From: Mayfieldus sp963781495
GTDB taxonomy: Bacteria > Actinomycetota > Thermoleophilia > Solirubrobacterales > 70-9
DNA: 64,000 nt
Direction: 5' to 3'
NCBI GenBank assembly: GCA_963781495.1
Contig: CAWAFX010000002.1
Coordinates: 744,001-808,000, forward strand
The translations under genes and the position numbers were made by a program. Under the pieces are notes generated by a model. It was not told the origin of the DNA, ran no database searches, and saw nothing but the letters and a program-made list of their open reading frames with translations. How positions within the stretch are numbered: position 1 is the stretch's first letter; every line of letters starts with the position of its first letter. Positions 43,655 through 52,970 of the stretch are shown here, piece after piece.

Positions 43655-45316
43655 CTAGAAGAAAGCGCCGCCGCGGTACTCGCCGAAGACGTCGCGCATC
43701 GCGCCGCAGACCTCGCCGATCGAGCCGCCCGCCTTCAAGGCGTCGCGGATCGGGTGCAGGAGGTTGCCCTCGCCGCGGGCGACGTCGCGCAAGGCGTCAA
43801 GGCTGCGCTCCAGATTCTCCGTGTCGCGCGCCTGCTTGAACTGCTCCAGGCGCTTGAGCTGGCGCTGCTCGGACTCCGGATCGACCTTGAGGATCTCGAC
43901 GTCGTCGACCTGGTCGGTGACGTACTTGTTGACCCCGACGATGATGTCCTGGCCGGTGCGGTAGCGCTCCTGGTAGGAGGCCGCCGACTCCTCGATCTCG
44001 CGCTGGATGAACTCCAGCGCATGCACCGAGCCGCCAAGCTCCTCGACCTTGTCCATCAGCTCCCATGAGCGCTGTTCGATCTCGTCGGTCAGCGACTCGA
44101 TGAAGTAGGAGCCGGCGAAGGGATCGACGGTGTCGGCGCTGCCCGACTCGTGCGCCAGCACCTGCTGGGTGCGCAGCGCGATCCGCGCCGAGCGCTCGGT
44201 CGGCAGCGCCAGCGCCTCGTCGAAGCCGTTGGTGTGCAGCGACTGGGTCCCGCCGCAGACCGCCGCGAAGCCCTGCAGGGCGACGCGGATGATGTTGACC
44301 TCCGGCTGCTGGGCCTGCAGGGTGACGCCGCCGGTCTGGGTGTGGAAGCGGATCCTCTGCGCGTCGGCGTCTGAGGAGCCGAAGCGCTCGCTCATGATCT
44401 TCGCCCACATCCGCCGCGCGGCCCTGAACTTGGCGACCTCCTGGAAGACGTTGTTGTGGCAGTTGAAGAAGAAGGCGAGGCGCTTGCCGAAGCGGTCGAT
44501 CTCCAGCCCGGCGTCGAGGCCGGCCTGCACGTAGGCGATCGCGTTGGCAAGGGTGAAGGCGACCTCCTGCACCGCCGAGCAGCCCTTCTCGCGCATGTGG
44601 TAGCCGGAGATCGAGATCGTGTTCCACTTCGGAACGTGCTCGTCGCAGTAGGCGAAGATGTCGGTGGTCAGCCGCATCGTCGGCTCCGGCGGGTAGATGT
44701 AGTTGCCGCGCGACACGTACTCCTTGAGGACGTCGTTCTGGACCGTTCCGCGCAGCTGGTCGGAGGCGATGCCGTTCTCCTCGCCGACCAGCTGGTAGAG
44801 CAGCAGCAGGATCGCCGCCGGGGCGTTGATCGTCATCGAGGTCGAGACCGAGTCGAGTGGGATCTGGTCGAAGCAGATCCGCATGTCCTCGATCGTGTCG
44901 ATCGCGACCCCGGTGCGGCCGACCTCGCCGCGGCAGAGGGGGTCGTCCGAATCCCGCCCGAGCTGGGTCGGCAGGTCGAAGGCCATCGAGAGGCCGGTCG
45001 AGCCGTGCTCGATCAGGTAGCGATAGCGGGTGTTGGTCTCCTCGGCGGTCGCGTAGCCCGCGTACTGGCGCATCGTCCAGAGCCGGTCGCGGTACATTCC
45101 GGGATGGATCCCGCGGGTGAAGGGATAGGAGCCGGGCTCGCCGAGGCGCTCCTCGAGGCCCGGCGCGACGTCGGACTCGTCGTAGAGACGGTCGATCTCG
45201 ATCCCGGAGTCGGTGAAGACGCGCTCGTCGTCGGGGCCGACCAGCGGCGCGATCGTGCGGTCGTCGTTCTCGGCCGCGGCCTTCTGGCGCGGAGGATCTG
45301 AAGGTCGCGTAGCCAT
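43655..45316 (-). CDS. Methylmalonyl-CoA mutase large (catalytic) subunit, without B12-binding domain
   Basis: The protein has 553 residues. It converts (R)-methylmalonyl-CoA and succinyl-CoA, or a related acyl-CoA pair. RGIHPGMYRDRLWTMRQYAGYATAEETN has the Tyr (residue 85) that marks methylmalonyl- rather than isobutyryl-CoA mutases, and VQNDVLKEYVSRGNYIYPP and PTMRL carry further substrate residues. The DxHxxG cobalamin domain is absent, so a separate small subunit must exist outside the window, as in archaeal-type enzymes. Links to the acyl-CoA carboxylase genes by pathway. Confidence 0.92.
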   Translation of the reverse strand: MATRPSDPPRQKAAAENDDRTIAPLVGPDDERVFTDSGIEIDRLYDESDVAPGLEERLGEPGSYPFTRGIHPGMYRDRLWTMRQYAGYATAEETNTRYRYLIEHGSTGLSMAFDLPTQLGRDSDDPLCRGEVGRTGVAIDTIEDMRICFDQIPLDSVSTSMTINAPAAILLLLYQLVGEENGIASDQLRGTVQNDVLKEYVSRGNYIYPPEPTMRLTTDIFAYCDEHVPKWNTISISGYHMREKGCSAVQEVAFTLANAIAYVQAGLDAGLEIDRFGKRLAFFFNCHNNVFQEVAKFRAARRMWAKIMSERFGSSDADAQRIRFHTQTGGVTLQAQQPEVNIIRVALQGFAAVCGGTQSLHTNGFDEALALPTERSARIALRTQQVLAHESGSADTVDPFAGSYFIESLTDEIEQRSWELMDKVEELGGSVHALEFIQREIEESAASYQERYRTGQDIIVGVNKYVTDQVDDVEILKVDPESEQRQLKRLEQFKQARDTENLERSLDALRDVARGEGNLLHPIRDALKAGGSIGEVCGAMRDVFGEYRGGAFF

Positions 45317-45345
45317 GGGGAAAGGATATGCGGCGTGCGTAGCCG

Positions 45346-46014
45346 CTAGCGGGTGCCCTGGACCAGGGACGCCGGCCCGGCCGCGATCAGCGACTTGGTC
45401 AGGCCGGCGAAGCGCTCGCGCACGATCACCGCGTCGGGAAACAGCTCCCGCAGCTCATCGGCACTCAAAAGCTCGATCGGCTCGTACTCGGTGCGCGGCA
45501 TCCCCAGCCCCCAGAGGCGCCGCCGCGCCCGCTCGGGCAGGAACTGAAAGCCGGGCAGCAGCACGTGGGGCTCGACAGGGAAGTAGCGGTTCGGGGTCTG
45601 GACCCAGTAGCGGCGGGCGACGCGGCGGACCTCGGAGGCGAAGCGGCCGCGGTCGCCGGGGTGCAGGTGCTCGACCAGCGAGTTGGAGTAGGCGATGTCG
45701 AAAGAGCCGTCCTCGAAGGGCAGCGCCCGGGCGTCGCCGCGGACGAAACGCCGCCCCGGATAGGCGGGTCGCTCGGCGGCGTCGAGTCCGGTGATGTCGG
45801 CGTCGGGCTCGAAGCCGGCCAGCCCCTCGGTGCCGCAGCCGATGTCGACGATCGTCTCGCCGGGCTGCGGCGCCATCACCGCGCGGTAGAGGTCGTGGCG
45901 CCCCTCGCGCGCCCGGCGGGCCAGCGGCTCGGCGATCCGCGCCAGCGCCCCCCTATGGGCCGAGGCGTAGACCTGGCCGCCCTCTGGTGCCTCAGAACCG
46001 TTCAAGCAAGCCAA
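45346..46014 (-). CDS. SAM-dependent methyltransferase, class I
   Basis: The protein has 222 residues. Motif I is TIVDIGCGTEGLAGF, the acidic residue sits in ITGLDAAERP, and FDIAYSNSLVEHL is motif post-I/II. RYWVQTPNRYFPVEPH is a feature of glycan-locus methyltransferases. The first in-frame start is TTG at 46012-46014. It lies between an SRPBCC gene and the mutase gene on the same strand. Substrate unknown. Confidence 0.83.
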   Translation of the reverse strand: MACLNGSEAPEGGQVYASAHRGALARIAEPLARRAREGRHDLYRAVMAPQPGETIVDIGCGTEGLAGFEPDADITGLDAAERPAYPGRRFVRGDARALPFEDGSFDIAYSNSLVEHLHPGDRGRFASEVRRVARRYWVQTPNRYFPVEPHVLLPGFQFLPERARRRLWGLGMPRTEYEPIELLSADELRELFPDAVIVRERFAGLTKSLIAAGPASLVQGTR

Positions 46015-46059
46015 GATAGCCGCACCGCGGCTAGCGCCAACCGAGCCGGGCGCTCGCGG

Positions 46060-46389
46060 TCAGACGGCGTTGAAGGGGCGCCGCTGGGGCTCGGCGAGCT
46101 CGTCGAGGACCTCATCGAGGACCCTCTTGCGCAGCCCATCCGCGCCTTCGGCCCAGATCGTGACCTGGGTCCCGAAGCCCTTCTCGGCCAGCGTCACCTC
46201 GACCGTCGCCGTGCGGGCGCCGTCGATCTTCCAGGCAAGAAGGGAGCCGCGGTCGCGCTCGACCACTTCGACGTGCTCGCCGCCCTTGCATAGGCGGGCC
46301 GACCAGCCGCGCAGCTGAAGCTCGTCGTCGAGCAGCTCCCAGAGCTCGGGCGCCGACTTGACGAGGGTGCGTGATGTCTTGATCTCCAT
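46060..46389 (-). CDS. SRPBCC/START-like small protein
   Basis: The protein has 109 residues and a helix-grip style sequence: SRTLVKSAPELWELLDD at the start, a middle sheet region (VEVVERDRGSLLAWKI), and a long C-terminal helix (RKRVLDEVLDELAEP). It probably binds a hydrophobic ligand; no function can be given. It is divergent from the glycosyltransferase operon with a 55-base gap. Confidence 0.6.
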   Translation of the reverse strand: MEIKTSRTLVKSAPELWELLDDELQLRGWSARLCKGGEHVEVVERDRGSLLAWKIDGARTATVEVTLAEKGFGTQVTIWAEGADGLRKRVLDEVLDELAEPQRRPFNAV

Positions 46390-46444
46390 CCGGCGCGGTC
46401 TTCTGGCGCGGGGCGTCGCCTCCTTCCGTGTTTACATGCCTGGG

Positions 46445-46804
46445 ATGAACCCTTCAGACGACCCCGAGCTGCATCTGCGGGTCGAGTCCGAGCTGCCGGC
46501 CTGGATCGAGGTCGGGCGCGGCAACCTGCTGCTGCTGCACGGCTGGTGCTTTCACGCCCGCCAGCCGGTGCGACGGCTGGAAGCGCTGATCGACGGCGAG
46601 GCGCAGCCCCTGATCGCCCAGGGGATGCCGCGGCCCGACGTCGCCGGCCGGCTCGGGAGCTCGGGCGGCGGGGCGCGAAAGCGCATACCGAAGCGGTTTC
46701 TGGGGCCTTCTGAAGCTGCGCGGGGTCGAGGCTCCGCGCCGGGCAGAGATCGGCCTCGCCGCCAGGCTCCGCAACGGCGAGACGGCGCAGAAAACGGTCG
46801 GTGA
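46445..46804 (+). pseudogene. N-terminal part of a WsaF-like glycosyltransferase, cut off by a frameshift
   Basis: From ATG 46445 the frame gives MNPSDDPELHLRVESELPA and then LLLLHGWCFHARQPVRRLEA, a beta-rich N-domain. It stays sensible to about residue 75 (GMPRPDVAG) and then turns into basic low-complexity sequence before the stop at 46804. The next frame is open from 46614 and takes over with AYRSGFWGLLKLRGVEAP and EIGLAARLRNGE, leading without a stop into the glycosyltransferase domain. The break lies near 46650-46680, a stretch of G and C runs. It may be a true mutation or a sequencing error; the original gene would span 46445-49124. Confidence 0.7.
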
Positions 46805-46877
46805 GGTCGAGCTGACCCCCGGCCCGGGGACCGAATGGGCACCCGCGAACGGCGGCCGGCCGCGGGTTGCGATCTGC

Positions 46878-49124
46878 ATGGCGACCTTCAACCCCCCGCC
46901 GGAGCTCTTCCGGCGCCAGATCGAGTCGATCCGCGGGCAGAGTTATGAGCACTGGACCTGCCTGATCAGCGACGACGACTCGCGCCCGGAGTCCTTCGAG
47001 ATGATCGAGCAGACGGTCGGCGACGACCCCCGTTTCGAACTCCGCCGCGGGCCCCGGCTCGGCGTCTACCGCAACTTCGAGCGCGCCCTCGCCGCGGTCC
47101 CCGCCGAGGCGGCGCTGGTCGCGCTCGCCGACCAGGACGACCGCTGGGAGCCCGACAAGCTGGAAACGCTGGTCGCCCGGATCGGCGAGGGGACGACGCT
47201 GGCCTACAGCGACATGCGGATCACCGACGCCGCCGGCCAGACGCTCTCGCCGACCTTCTGGACCGTGCGCGAGAACAACCCCGACGACCTCGGAGCCGAG
47301 GTGATCGTCAACTCGGTCACCGGCGGCGCCTCGCTTTTCCGCAGCCGGCTGCTCGAGTACCTGCTCCCCTTCCCCGAGCAGGCCGAGGGCTCGTTGCACG
47401 ACCACTGGATCGGGATGGTGGCGATGGCACTGGGCGGGCTCGGCTTCGTCGACCGCCCGCTCTATGACTACGTCCAGCACGGCGAGGCGGCGCTGGGCCA
47501 CGAGCGCTCTGTCCAGCGCCAGGGCCGGGGACGCGCCCGGGGGCTGCTGCGCTCGCTGCGCGACCGCTCGGCCCTGCGGCTGGCGCTGATCGAGCGGCTC
47601 TCGGCCGCACGCCGCAACTACGCCCAGGTGCTGAGCGTGCGTGCGCACGCCGAGCTGCTGCTGCTGCGGGGCGGGCGGGCGATCCCGCGGCGCAAGCGCC
47701 GGATCCTGCGCCGGGCGGCGCGCCTGGAGCGCTCGCCCGCCGGCTGGGCCTGGCTGCTGGCGCTGATGCTGCGCGCCCGGGCCGGCCGGGCGCGGACCCT
47801 GCGCAGCGAGCGGCTGCTGCTCAGCGGCGCGCTCTGGCGTGCGACGCTGGCTGCAGTCAAGGCGCTGCGGCTGCCTCCCGTCGATCCGCGTCGGCAGACT
47901 CTGACCACGATGCTGAAGCTCCCCCTCGCCTCCGAGCCCGCCGGCGCCGCCCATCTGCAGAAGCTGATCGAGCCGCTGCGCCTCGACGTCACCTCCTCGG
48001 CGCCGCCGCGGATCAACGTCGTCGTGCCGACGATCGACCTCGGCCACTTCTTCGGCGGCTACATCGCCAAGTTCAACCTCGCCCGCAAGCTGGCCGAGGC
48101 CGGCCGCCAGGTGCGGGTCGTGGTGGTCGACGAGCCCTTCTACCTCCCCGCCGACTGGCGGCAGCAGATCGAGCGCTTCGAGGGGCTGGCCGGGATCGGC
48201 GATCTGATCGAGATCGAGCTCGCCCATGACCGCGGGGAGGCGCTGCAGGTCAACCCTGAGGACCGCTTCATCGCCACCACCTGGTGGACCGCCCACGTCG
48301 CCCACCGCGCCGCCCGCGAGCTCGGCGGGCGCCGCTTCCTCTACCTGATCCAGGAGTGCGAGCCGCTGACGATGCCGATGGGAAGCGAGGCGGCGCTGGC
48401 CCGCCAGACCTACGACTTCCCCCACCTCGCCCTCTTCTCGACCGAGCTTCTGCGCGATTACTTCCGCGCCCAGGGAATGGGCGTCTTCGCCGGCCCCGAC
48501 GGCGACGCCGACTCGGCCGCGTTTCAGAACGCGATCACGCCGGTGCGCCCGGCGACCGCGGAGGAGATGCGCGACTCCGAGCGGCGGCTGCTCTTCTACG
48601 CCCGGCCCGAGCTGCACGCCGAGCGCAACATGTTCGAGCTCGGGATGCTCGCCCTCGCCCAGGCCCGCGAGGAGGGGACGCTGGAGGGCTGGGAGCTGCA
48701 CGGGATCGGCGCCCAGCAACCGGGCGAGATCCGCTACGGATCAGACCTGCGGCTGCAGCTGCTCGAGCGCCAGCCGCAGGGCACCTACGGCGACCTGCTG
48801 CGCGGGCACGCGGTCGGGCTGTCGTTGATGCTGACCCCGCATCCGAGCCTGGTGCCGCTGGAGATGGCGGCGGCCGGGATGCCGGTCGTGACCAACACCT
48901 TCGAGAACAAGACCCGCAAGGCGCTGGCCGAGATCTCCGGGAACCTGATCGCGGTCGAGCCGACGATCGAGGCGATCAAGGAGGGGATCCGCGAGGCGGT
49001 GGCGGCCTCGGCCGACCACGAGCGCAGGCTGCGCGGTGCCGAGGTCCACTGGAGCCGCAGCTGGGAGGACTCGTTCGACCCGCAGCTGATCGAGCGCGTC
49101 AACTCCTTCCTCGACCGAGCGTGA
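46878..49124 (+). CDS. Two-domain glycosyltransferase: GT2 domain plus WsaF-like GT4 domain
   Basis: The 748 residues from ATG 46878 hold a GT2 domain at 1-230 (ATFNPPPELFRRQIESI, LADQDDRWEPDKL) and a second domain at ~370-748. The second matches rhamnosyltransferase WsaF: RINVVVPTIDLGHFFGGYIAKFNLARKL, LYLIQECEP, LLFYARP and SLMLTPHPSLVPLEMAAAG. ATG 46878 is internal; the frame is open from 46614 and the conserved PRVAICMATFNPP begins before it, so this is the body of a longer protein broken by the upstream frameshift. It likely adds two sugars to a surface glycan. The stop overlaps the next GTG (GTGA). Confidence 0.85.
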   Translation: MATFNPPPELFRRQIESIRGQSYEHWTCLISDDDSRPESFEMIEQTVGDDPRFELRRGPRLGVYRNFERALAAVPAEAALVALADQDDRWEPDKLETLVARIGEGTTLAYSDMRITDAAGQTLSPTFWTVRENNPDDLGAEVIVNSVTGGASLFRSRLLEYLLPFPEQAEGSLHDHWIGMVAMALGGLGFVDRPLYDYVQHGEAALGHERSVQRQGRGRARGLLRSLRDRSALRLALIERLSAARRNYAQVLSVRAHAELLLLRGGRAIPRRKRRILRRAARLERSPAGWAWLLALMLRARAGRARTLRSERLLLSGALWRATLAAVKALRLPPVDPRRQTLTTMLKLPLASEPAGAAHLQKLIEPLRLDVTSSAPPRINVVVPTIDLGHFFGGYIAKFNLARKLAEAGRQVRVVVVDEPFYLPADWRQQIERFEGLAGIGDLIEIELAHDRGEALQVNPEDRFIATTWWTAHVAHRAARELGGRRFLYLIQECEPLTMPMGSEAALARQTYDFPHLALFSTELLRDYFRAQGMGVFAGPDGDADSAAFQNAITPVRPATAEEMRDSERRLLFYARPELHAERNMFELGMLALAQAREEGTLEGWELHGIGAQQPGEIRYGSDLRLQLLERQPQGTYGDLLRGHAVGLSLMLTPHPSLVPLEMAAAGMPVVTNTFENKTRKALAEISGNLIAVEPTIEAIKEGIREAVAASADHERRLRGAEVHWSRSWEDSFDPQLIERVNSFLDRA

Positions 49125-49993
49125 GCGACCCCGACGCCTACCCGCTGGACTGGCGGGCGCGCAGCAAGCTGCGCCGGCGGCTGCGCCGCAGCCTCCCCGG
49201 CCGCGCGGCCGGGCGGCTCGCCGACCTGGGGCTGAACGCGCGCCAGCGGGCGCTGGGGGTCGGGCGCGAGCTCGACGTCCTGGCCGCCGAGGGCCCGCGG
49301 CGCGAGGTCCTGGTGCTCGGCATCTACGGCGGCGACGGCGTCCAGCTTGCGGCGGCGCTGCGCGAGATCCGCGAGTCGGTCCACAACGTCCGCGTCGTCC
49401 TCGGCGCGATGGACGCGGCGGCACCGGAACTGGCCGGCGAGACGACGCTGACCGACCTTTCCGGCGGCAAGTTCGCCAACCTCAACCGCGTCGCCGAGAC
49501 CGCCGGCCCGCTGGCCGCCGACTGGGTGCTGATCGTCGACGACGACATCGGGATCGGTCGCCACTTCCTCGACCGGCTGCTGGTCGTCGCCGAGCGCTTC
49601 CGTCTCAGCCTCGCCCAGCCGGCGCTGAGCCGCGCCAGCTACGGCTGGTGGAACGTCAACCGCCGCCGCCCGGCCCTGGTCCGCGAGACCCGCTTCGTCG
49701 AGATCGGCCCGGCGCTGCTGATGCACCGCGACGCCTTCCGCGAGCTGACCCCGTTTCCGGAAGAGGGGATGGGCTGGGGGCTCTGCCTTCACTGGGGGGC
49801 GCTGGCCCGGCAGAAGGGCTGGAAGCTGGGGGTGATCGACGCCGTCCCGGTGCGCCACGAGTCGCGCCCGACCGCCTCCGCGGTCGACGTCGACCGCGCC
49901 AGGGCGGCCGCGGAGCGGCTGCTCGGCAGCCGCGAGCACCTCACCTACGCCGAGGCCGAGAGCCAGCTCGCCCGCCACACCGACATCGCATGA
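49121..49993 (+). CDS. Glycosyltransferase-like protein (GT-A fold)
   Basis: The protein has 290 residues and a GTG start at 49121 that overlaps the upstream stop. A basic N-terminus leads to EVLVLGIYGGDGVQLAAALREI; ADWVLIVDDDIGIGRHFLDR supplies the DDD metal motif, and FPEEGMGWGLCLHWGALA with VIDAVPVRHES resembles the acceptor end of GT2-type enzymes. The exact family is unclear to me. Coupled on both sides in the glycosyltransferase operon. The longer open frame starting at 48284 is a shadow. Confidence 0.75.
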   Translation: MSDPDAYPLDWRARSKLRRRLRRSLPGRAAGRLADLGLNARQRALGVGRELDVLAAEGPRREVLVLGIYGGDGVQLAAALREIRESVHNVRVVLGAMDAAAPELAGETTLTDLSGGKFANLNRVAETAGPLAADWVLIVDDDIGIGRHFLDRLLVVAERFRLSLAQPALSRASYGWWNVNRRRPALVRETRFVEIGPALLMHRDAFRELTPFPEEGMGWGLCLHWGALARQKGWKLGVIDAVPVRHESRPTASAVDVDRARAAAERLLGSREHLTYAEAESQLARHTDIA

Positions 49994-51162
49994 GCGGCGG
50001 CGATCCGGCCCGGGTGCTGATCCTGCACAACCGCTACCGCGCCGCGGGCGGCGAGGAGCGGGCGGCCGAGGAGCAGGCGCAGCTGCTCGAGCAGCGCGGC
50101 CACACCGTGCGGCTCATGCAGCGAAGCAGCCGCGATCTGTCGGGCCCCCGCGGCCGGTTCATGGCCGGGGCCGGAGTGGTCGCCGGCGGCCTCGATCCCG
50201 ACTCGGTCGCCGCCGCGGTGCGGGAGATCGGCGCCGAGGTCGTCCACGTCCACAACCCAACGCCACTGTTCGGGCCGCGAGCGCTGGAGGCGGCCCGCGA
50301 GGCGGGGGCGTCGGTCGTCATGCACCTGCATAACTACCGCCTCGTCTGCGCGATCGGGATCTCCTACCGCGACGGGTCGCCCTGCGCCCGCTGCCAGGGC
50401 CGCCGCACGACGCCGGGGATCCGGCTGCGCTGCCGCGGCAACCTGCCGGAGGCGCTTGCCTACGGGGTCGGCATCCGGCGCAGCCAGCCGCGCTTCGAGG
50501 CCGCCGTCGACCGCTTCGTCTTCACGACCGAGGGCTCGCGGCGGCGGATGGCGGAGCTGGGGTTGTCGCTGCCCGACGACGAGGTGATCCCCAACTTCCT
50601 CCCCGATACGGCCTTCGCCGCGACCTCGCAGGCCGGCGACGGCGAGTACGCCCTCTACGCCGGACGGCTGGCCGAGGAGAAGGGCGTCGACACGGCGATC
50701 GAGGCGGCGGGGCGGGGCGGGGTGCCGCTGGTGATCGCCGGCTCCGGGCCGGACGAGGAGCGGCTGCGCGGGCTCGCCGCGGACAGCGGGACGGAGATTC
50801 GCTTCCTCGGCCACGTCGATCCGGCCGAGATGGCGGCGGTGCGGAAGGCCGCCGCGTTCGCCGTTGCTCCGTCGCGCTGGCACGAGCCGCAGCCCTATGC
50901 GGTCTCGGAGGCGATGGCCGCGGGGCTGCCGGTCCTCGCCTCCGATATCGGCGGCCTGCCGGAGATGGTCGGCCTCGGCTCGACGGTCGCCCCCGGCGAC
51001 CTCGGCGCCTGGACCGAGGCGATGCAGGAGCTGTGGGTCGACCGCGACGTGCGCCGCGTCCGCGGCGAGGAGGCCTTGGTCCGCGCCCGCGAGCTCTTCG
51101 GCGCCGACGTCTATTACGAGCGGCTGATGGCCTGCCACCGCGGCGTGCGCTCGGTCGGATGA
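49990..51162 (+). CDS. Family 4 glycosyltransferase
   Basis: The protein has 390 residues with a GT-B fold. RVLILHNRYRAAGGEERAAEEQ is the N-domain start, VVHVHNPTPLFGP follows, and the donor site is LYAGRLAEEKGVDTAIEA, IAGSGPDEERLRGLA and PSRWHEPQPYAVSEAMAAGLPV, the EPQPYxxxEAMAAG form of the usual E-x7-E motif. A cluster of cysteines (SPCARCQGRRTTPGIRLRC) in the N-domain might bind a metal, as in other GT4 members. ATGA overlap before and after. Confidence 0.92.
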   Translation: MSGGDPARVLILHNRYRAAGGEERAAEEQAQLLEQRGHTVRLMQRSSRDLSGPRGRFMAGAGVVAGGLDPDSVAAAVREIGAEVVHVHNPTPLFGPRALEAAREAGASVVMHLHNYRLVCAIGISYRDGSPCARCQGRRTTPGIRLRCRGNLPEALAYGVGIRRSQPRFEAAVDRFVFTTEGSRRRMAELGLSLPDDEVIPNFLPDTAFAATSQAGDGEYALYAGRLAEEKGVDTAIEAAGRGGVPLVIAGSGPDEERLRGLAADSGTEIRFLGHVDPAEMAAVRKAAAFAVAPSRWHEPQPYAVSEAMAAGLPVLASDIGGLPEMVGLGSTVAPGDLGAWTEAMQELWVDRDVRRVRGEEALVRARELFGADVYYERLMACHRGVRSVG

Positions 51163-51935
51163 TCGGACCGCCGGCGACACGCGAGCTGCAGGGGGTCGAT
51201 TTCGCGCTCACCGACTACGAGGGGGCGCTGGCCCGGATCGAGGCGATGGTCGCCGGGGACGAGCGCGGCTATCTCTGCCTGACCTCGGTCCACGGGCTGA
51301 TGGAGAGCCGCCGCGACCCCGAGCTGGCGGCGGCACTCAATGGCGCGGCCCTGAACCTGCCCGACGGGATGCCGATCGTCTGGGCGCTGAACCTGCTCAG
51401 CCAGGGAAAGCCGCTGCACGACCGGGTCTATGGCCCGACGCTGATGCAGATGGCCTGTGAGCGAGCCGCCGCCAACGGCACGCCGATCTACCTATATGGA
51501 GGCCACGACGAGGGAGCGCTGCGGGAGCTGAAGACCGGCCTGCGCCGCGGCTCGCCGGCGCTCGAGATCGCCGGCGCCTGGAGCCCGCCGCACCGCGATC
51601 TGACCGAGGCCGAGCGCAGCGAGGTCGCGCAGCGGATCGACGAGTCGGGAGCGAAGATCGTCTGGTGCGGGATCTCGACCCCGCGCCAGGAGAAGTGGGT
51701 CGCCGGGATGCGGCCGCTGGTCCAGGCCCCGGTCCTGGCCAGCGTCGGCGCCGCCTTCGACTTCCTCGCCGGCCGCGCCTCGCAGGCGCCGTCCTGGATG
51801 CAGAGCCGGGGGCTGGAGTGGGCCTACCGCCTGGCGCGTGAGCCGCGCCGCCTCGGGCCTCGCTATCTGCGCAGCAACCCGGCTTTCGTCGCCGCGGTGG
51901 CCCGCCAGTGGCGCGAGCAGCGGCGCGGCGCCTAG
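51159..51935 (+). CDS. WecG/TagA/CpsF family glycosyltransferase (GT26)
   Basis: The protein has 258 residues. LNLPDGMPIVWALNLL, GTPIYLYGGHDEGALREL, KIVWCGISTPRQEKW and SVGAAFDFLAGRASQAPSW are the standard GT26 motifs. Family members add N-acetylmannosamine(-uronate) or another sugar to a polyprenyl-diphosphate-linked first sugar at the inner face of the membrane. This supports polyprenol-linked glycan assembly in this locus. ATG overlaps the upstream stop; the gene ends one base before the stop of the convergent DUF2510 gene. Confidence 0.94.
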   Translation: MIGPPATRELQGVDFALTDYEGALARIEAMVAGDERGYLCLTSVHGLMESRRDPELAAALNGAALNLPDGMPIVWALNLLSQGKPLHDRVYGPTLMQMACERAAANGTPIYLYGGHDEGALRELKTGLRRGSPALEIAGAWSPPHRDLTEAERSEVAQRIDESGAKIVWCGISTPRQEKWVAGMRPLVQAPVLASVGAAFDFLAGRASQAPSWMQSRGLEWAYRLAREPRRLGPRYLRSNPAFVAAVARQWREQRRGA

Positions 51936-52970
51936 CTACTCGCAGCCGACCCCGTCGTGGTCGGAGCCGTCGAGCCCGAAGTGGTCGGGGCCGACGATCA
52001 CCACCGGGCCGGTGACGAACTTGGGGCCGTCGCCGCCCCCGCCCTTGCAGTCGTAGTCGCTGGCGTTGGGGTCGAGGCAGACGTTGGCGTAGCTCTGGTC
52101 GCAGCCCGTGGACGCGTCTGGCGTCGTGGTCGGGCCGACGATCGCGCCGTTGGTCGAGGTCGGGGTCGTGCTGGTCGGATTCGTCGTCGCGGTGGCCGTC
52201 TGCGGGGTCTGGATCTTGGTCACCGTCGTCGTCTGGGTGGTGGTGCGGGCCTTGGCCTGCGCGGTCTTGGTCGCCGTGTGGGCGACTGTCTTCGTGCCGC
52301 CGCCGTCGTTGGCGGCAGCGCCGATCGCCGCGCCGAGGATGAAGACGAAAGCACCGGCGATCACCGCGCGGCGGTTCTGCCGCCACCAGCCCGTTTGCTG
52401 CTCGGACTTCTGCTGCTGCGGCGTCGGCTCCGGGCCCCCGGCGCGGACCCGGTGGGTCCACTCGCCGCCGTCCCAGTAGCGCTCGCCCTCGCCCTCGATC
52501 GGGTCCGGGTACCAGCCCGGCGGGGCCTGGTCCTCGACCCTGGTCCAGTCGCCCTTCGCCTGCTCCTGGGGCTGGATGACGGTCGCGGCGGTGGCCGCCT
52601 GCTGGACCTCGGTCGCCGCCGGCTCGGGCTCCTGATCGTCGGGCGGCTCGACCTCTGAGTCGGCCTCCTCGACCCGGGCCTCGATCGCGTCGCCGAGCTG
52701 GTCGAGCAGGTCCACCAGCTCGGGCTCCTGCAGCGTCGCGGTGCCGCTGTCCTCACCGACGACCCGCAGGTCGGTGCCGTGCGGGCTCTCGCGGACCTCG
52801 ATCTCGACCCTCGCCTCGGAGTCGGTCTGGTCGGAGACCGCGGTGCAGACGATTCGGTTGCCGCTCAGCGATTGGATCTGCCAGCCGAGCGAGTGCACGG
52901 CATCCGCGCACAGCGACAGCGCGCTGGGCAGCGCAAGGTCAGTTTGAAATTCCCCCGACAGCCTCGTCAT
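51936..52970 (-). CDS. DUF2510 membrane protein with excalibur-like C-terminus
   Basis: The protein has 344 residues. An N-terminal SRPBCC-like part (1-100) is followed by an acidic linker, a DUF2510 motif (PPGWYPDPIEGEGERYWDGG), one membrane helix around 205-225, a Thr-rich stretch of ~60 residues, and a C-terminal domain with CDQSYANVCLDPNASDYDC and DGSDHDGVGCE. The DxDxDGxGCE end is that of excalibur calcium-binding domains. Topology puts the DUF2510 part inside and the Thr-rich and Ca-binding parts outside. A wall-linked sensor or adhesin-type role is a guess. Confidence 0.82.
   Translation of the reverse strand: MTRLSGEFQTDLALPSALSLCADAVHSLGWQIQSLSGNRIVCTAVSDQTDSEARVEIEVRESPHGTDLRVVGEDSGTATLQEPELVDLLDQLGDAIEARVEEADSEVEPPDDQEPEPAATEVQQAATAATVIQPQEQAKGDWTRVEDQAPPGWYPDPIEGEGERYWDGGEWTHRVRAGGPEPTPQQQKSEQQTGWWRQNRRAVIAGAFVFILGAAIGAAANDGGGTKTVAHTATKTAQAKARTTTQTTTVTKIQTPQTATATTNPTSTTPTSTNGAIVGPTTTPDASTGCDQSYANVCLDPNASDYDCKGGGGDGPKFVTGPVVIVGPDHFGLDGSDHDGVGCE

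Noticed and set aside
46194..48719. 841-residue open frame on the minus strand
   Set aside because: It lies antisense to the WsaF-like glycosyltransferase, has a low-complexity composition (His/Gln/Leu/Gly-rich) and no motif.
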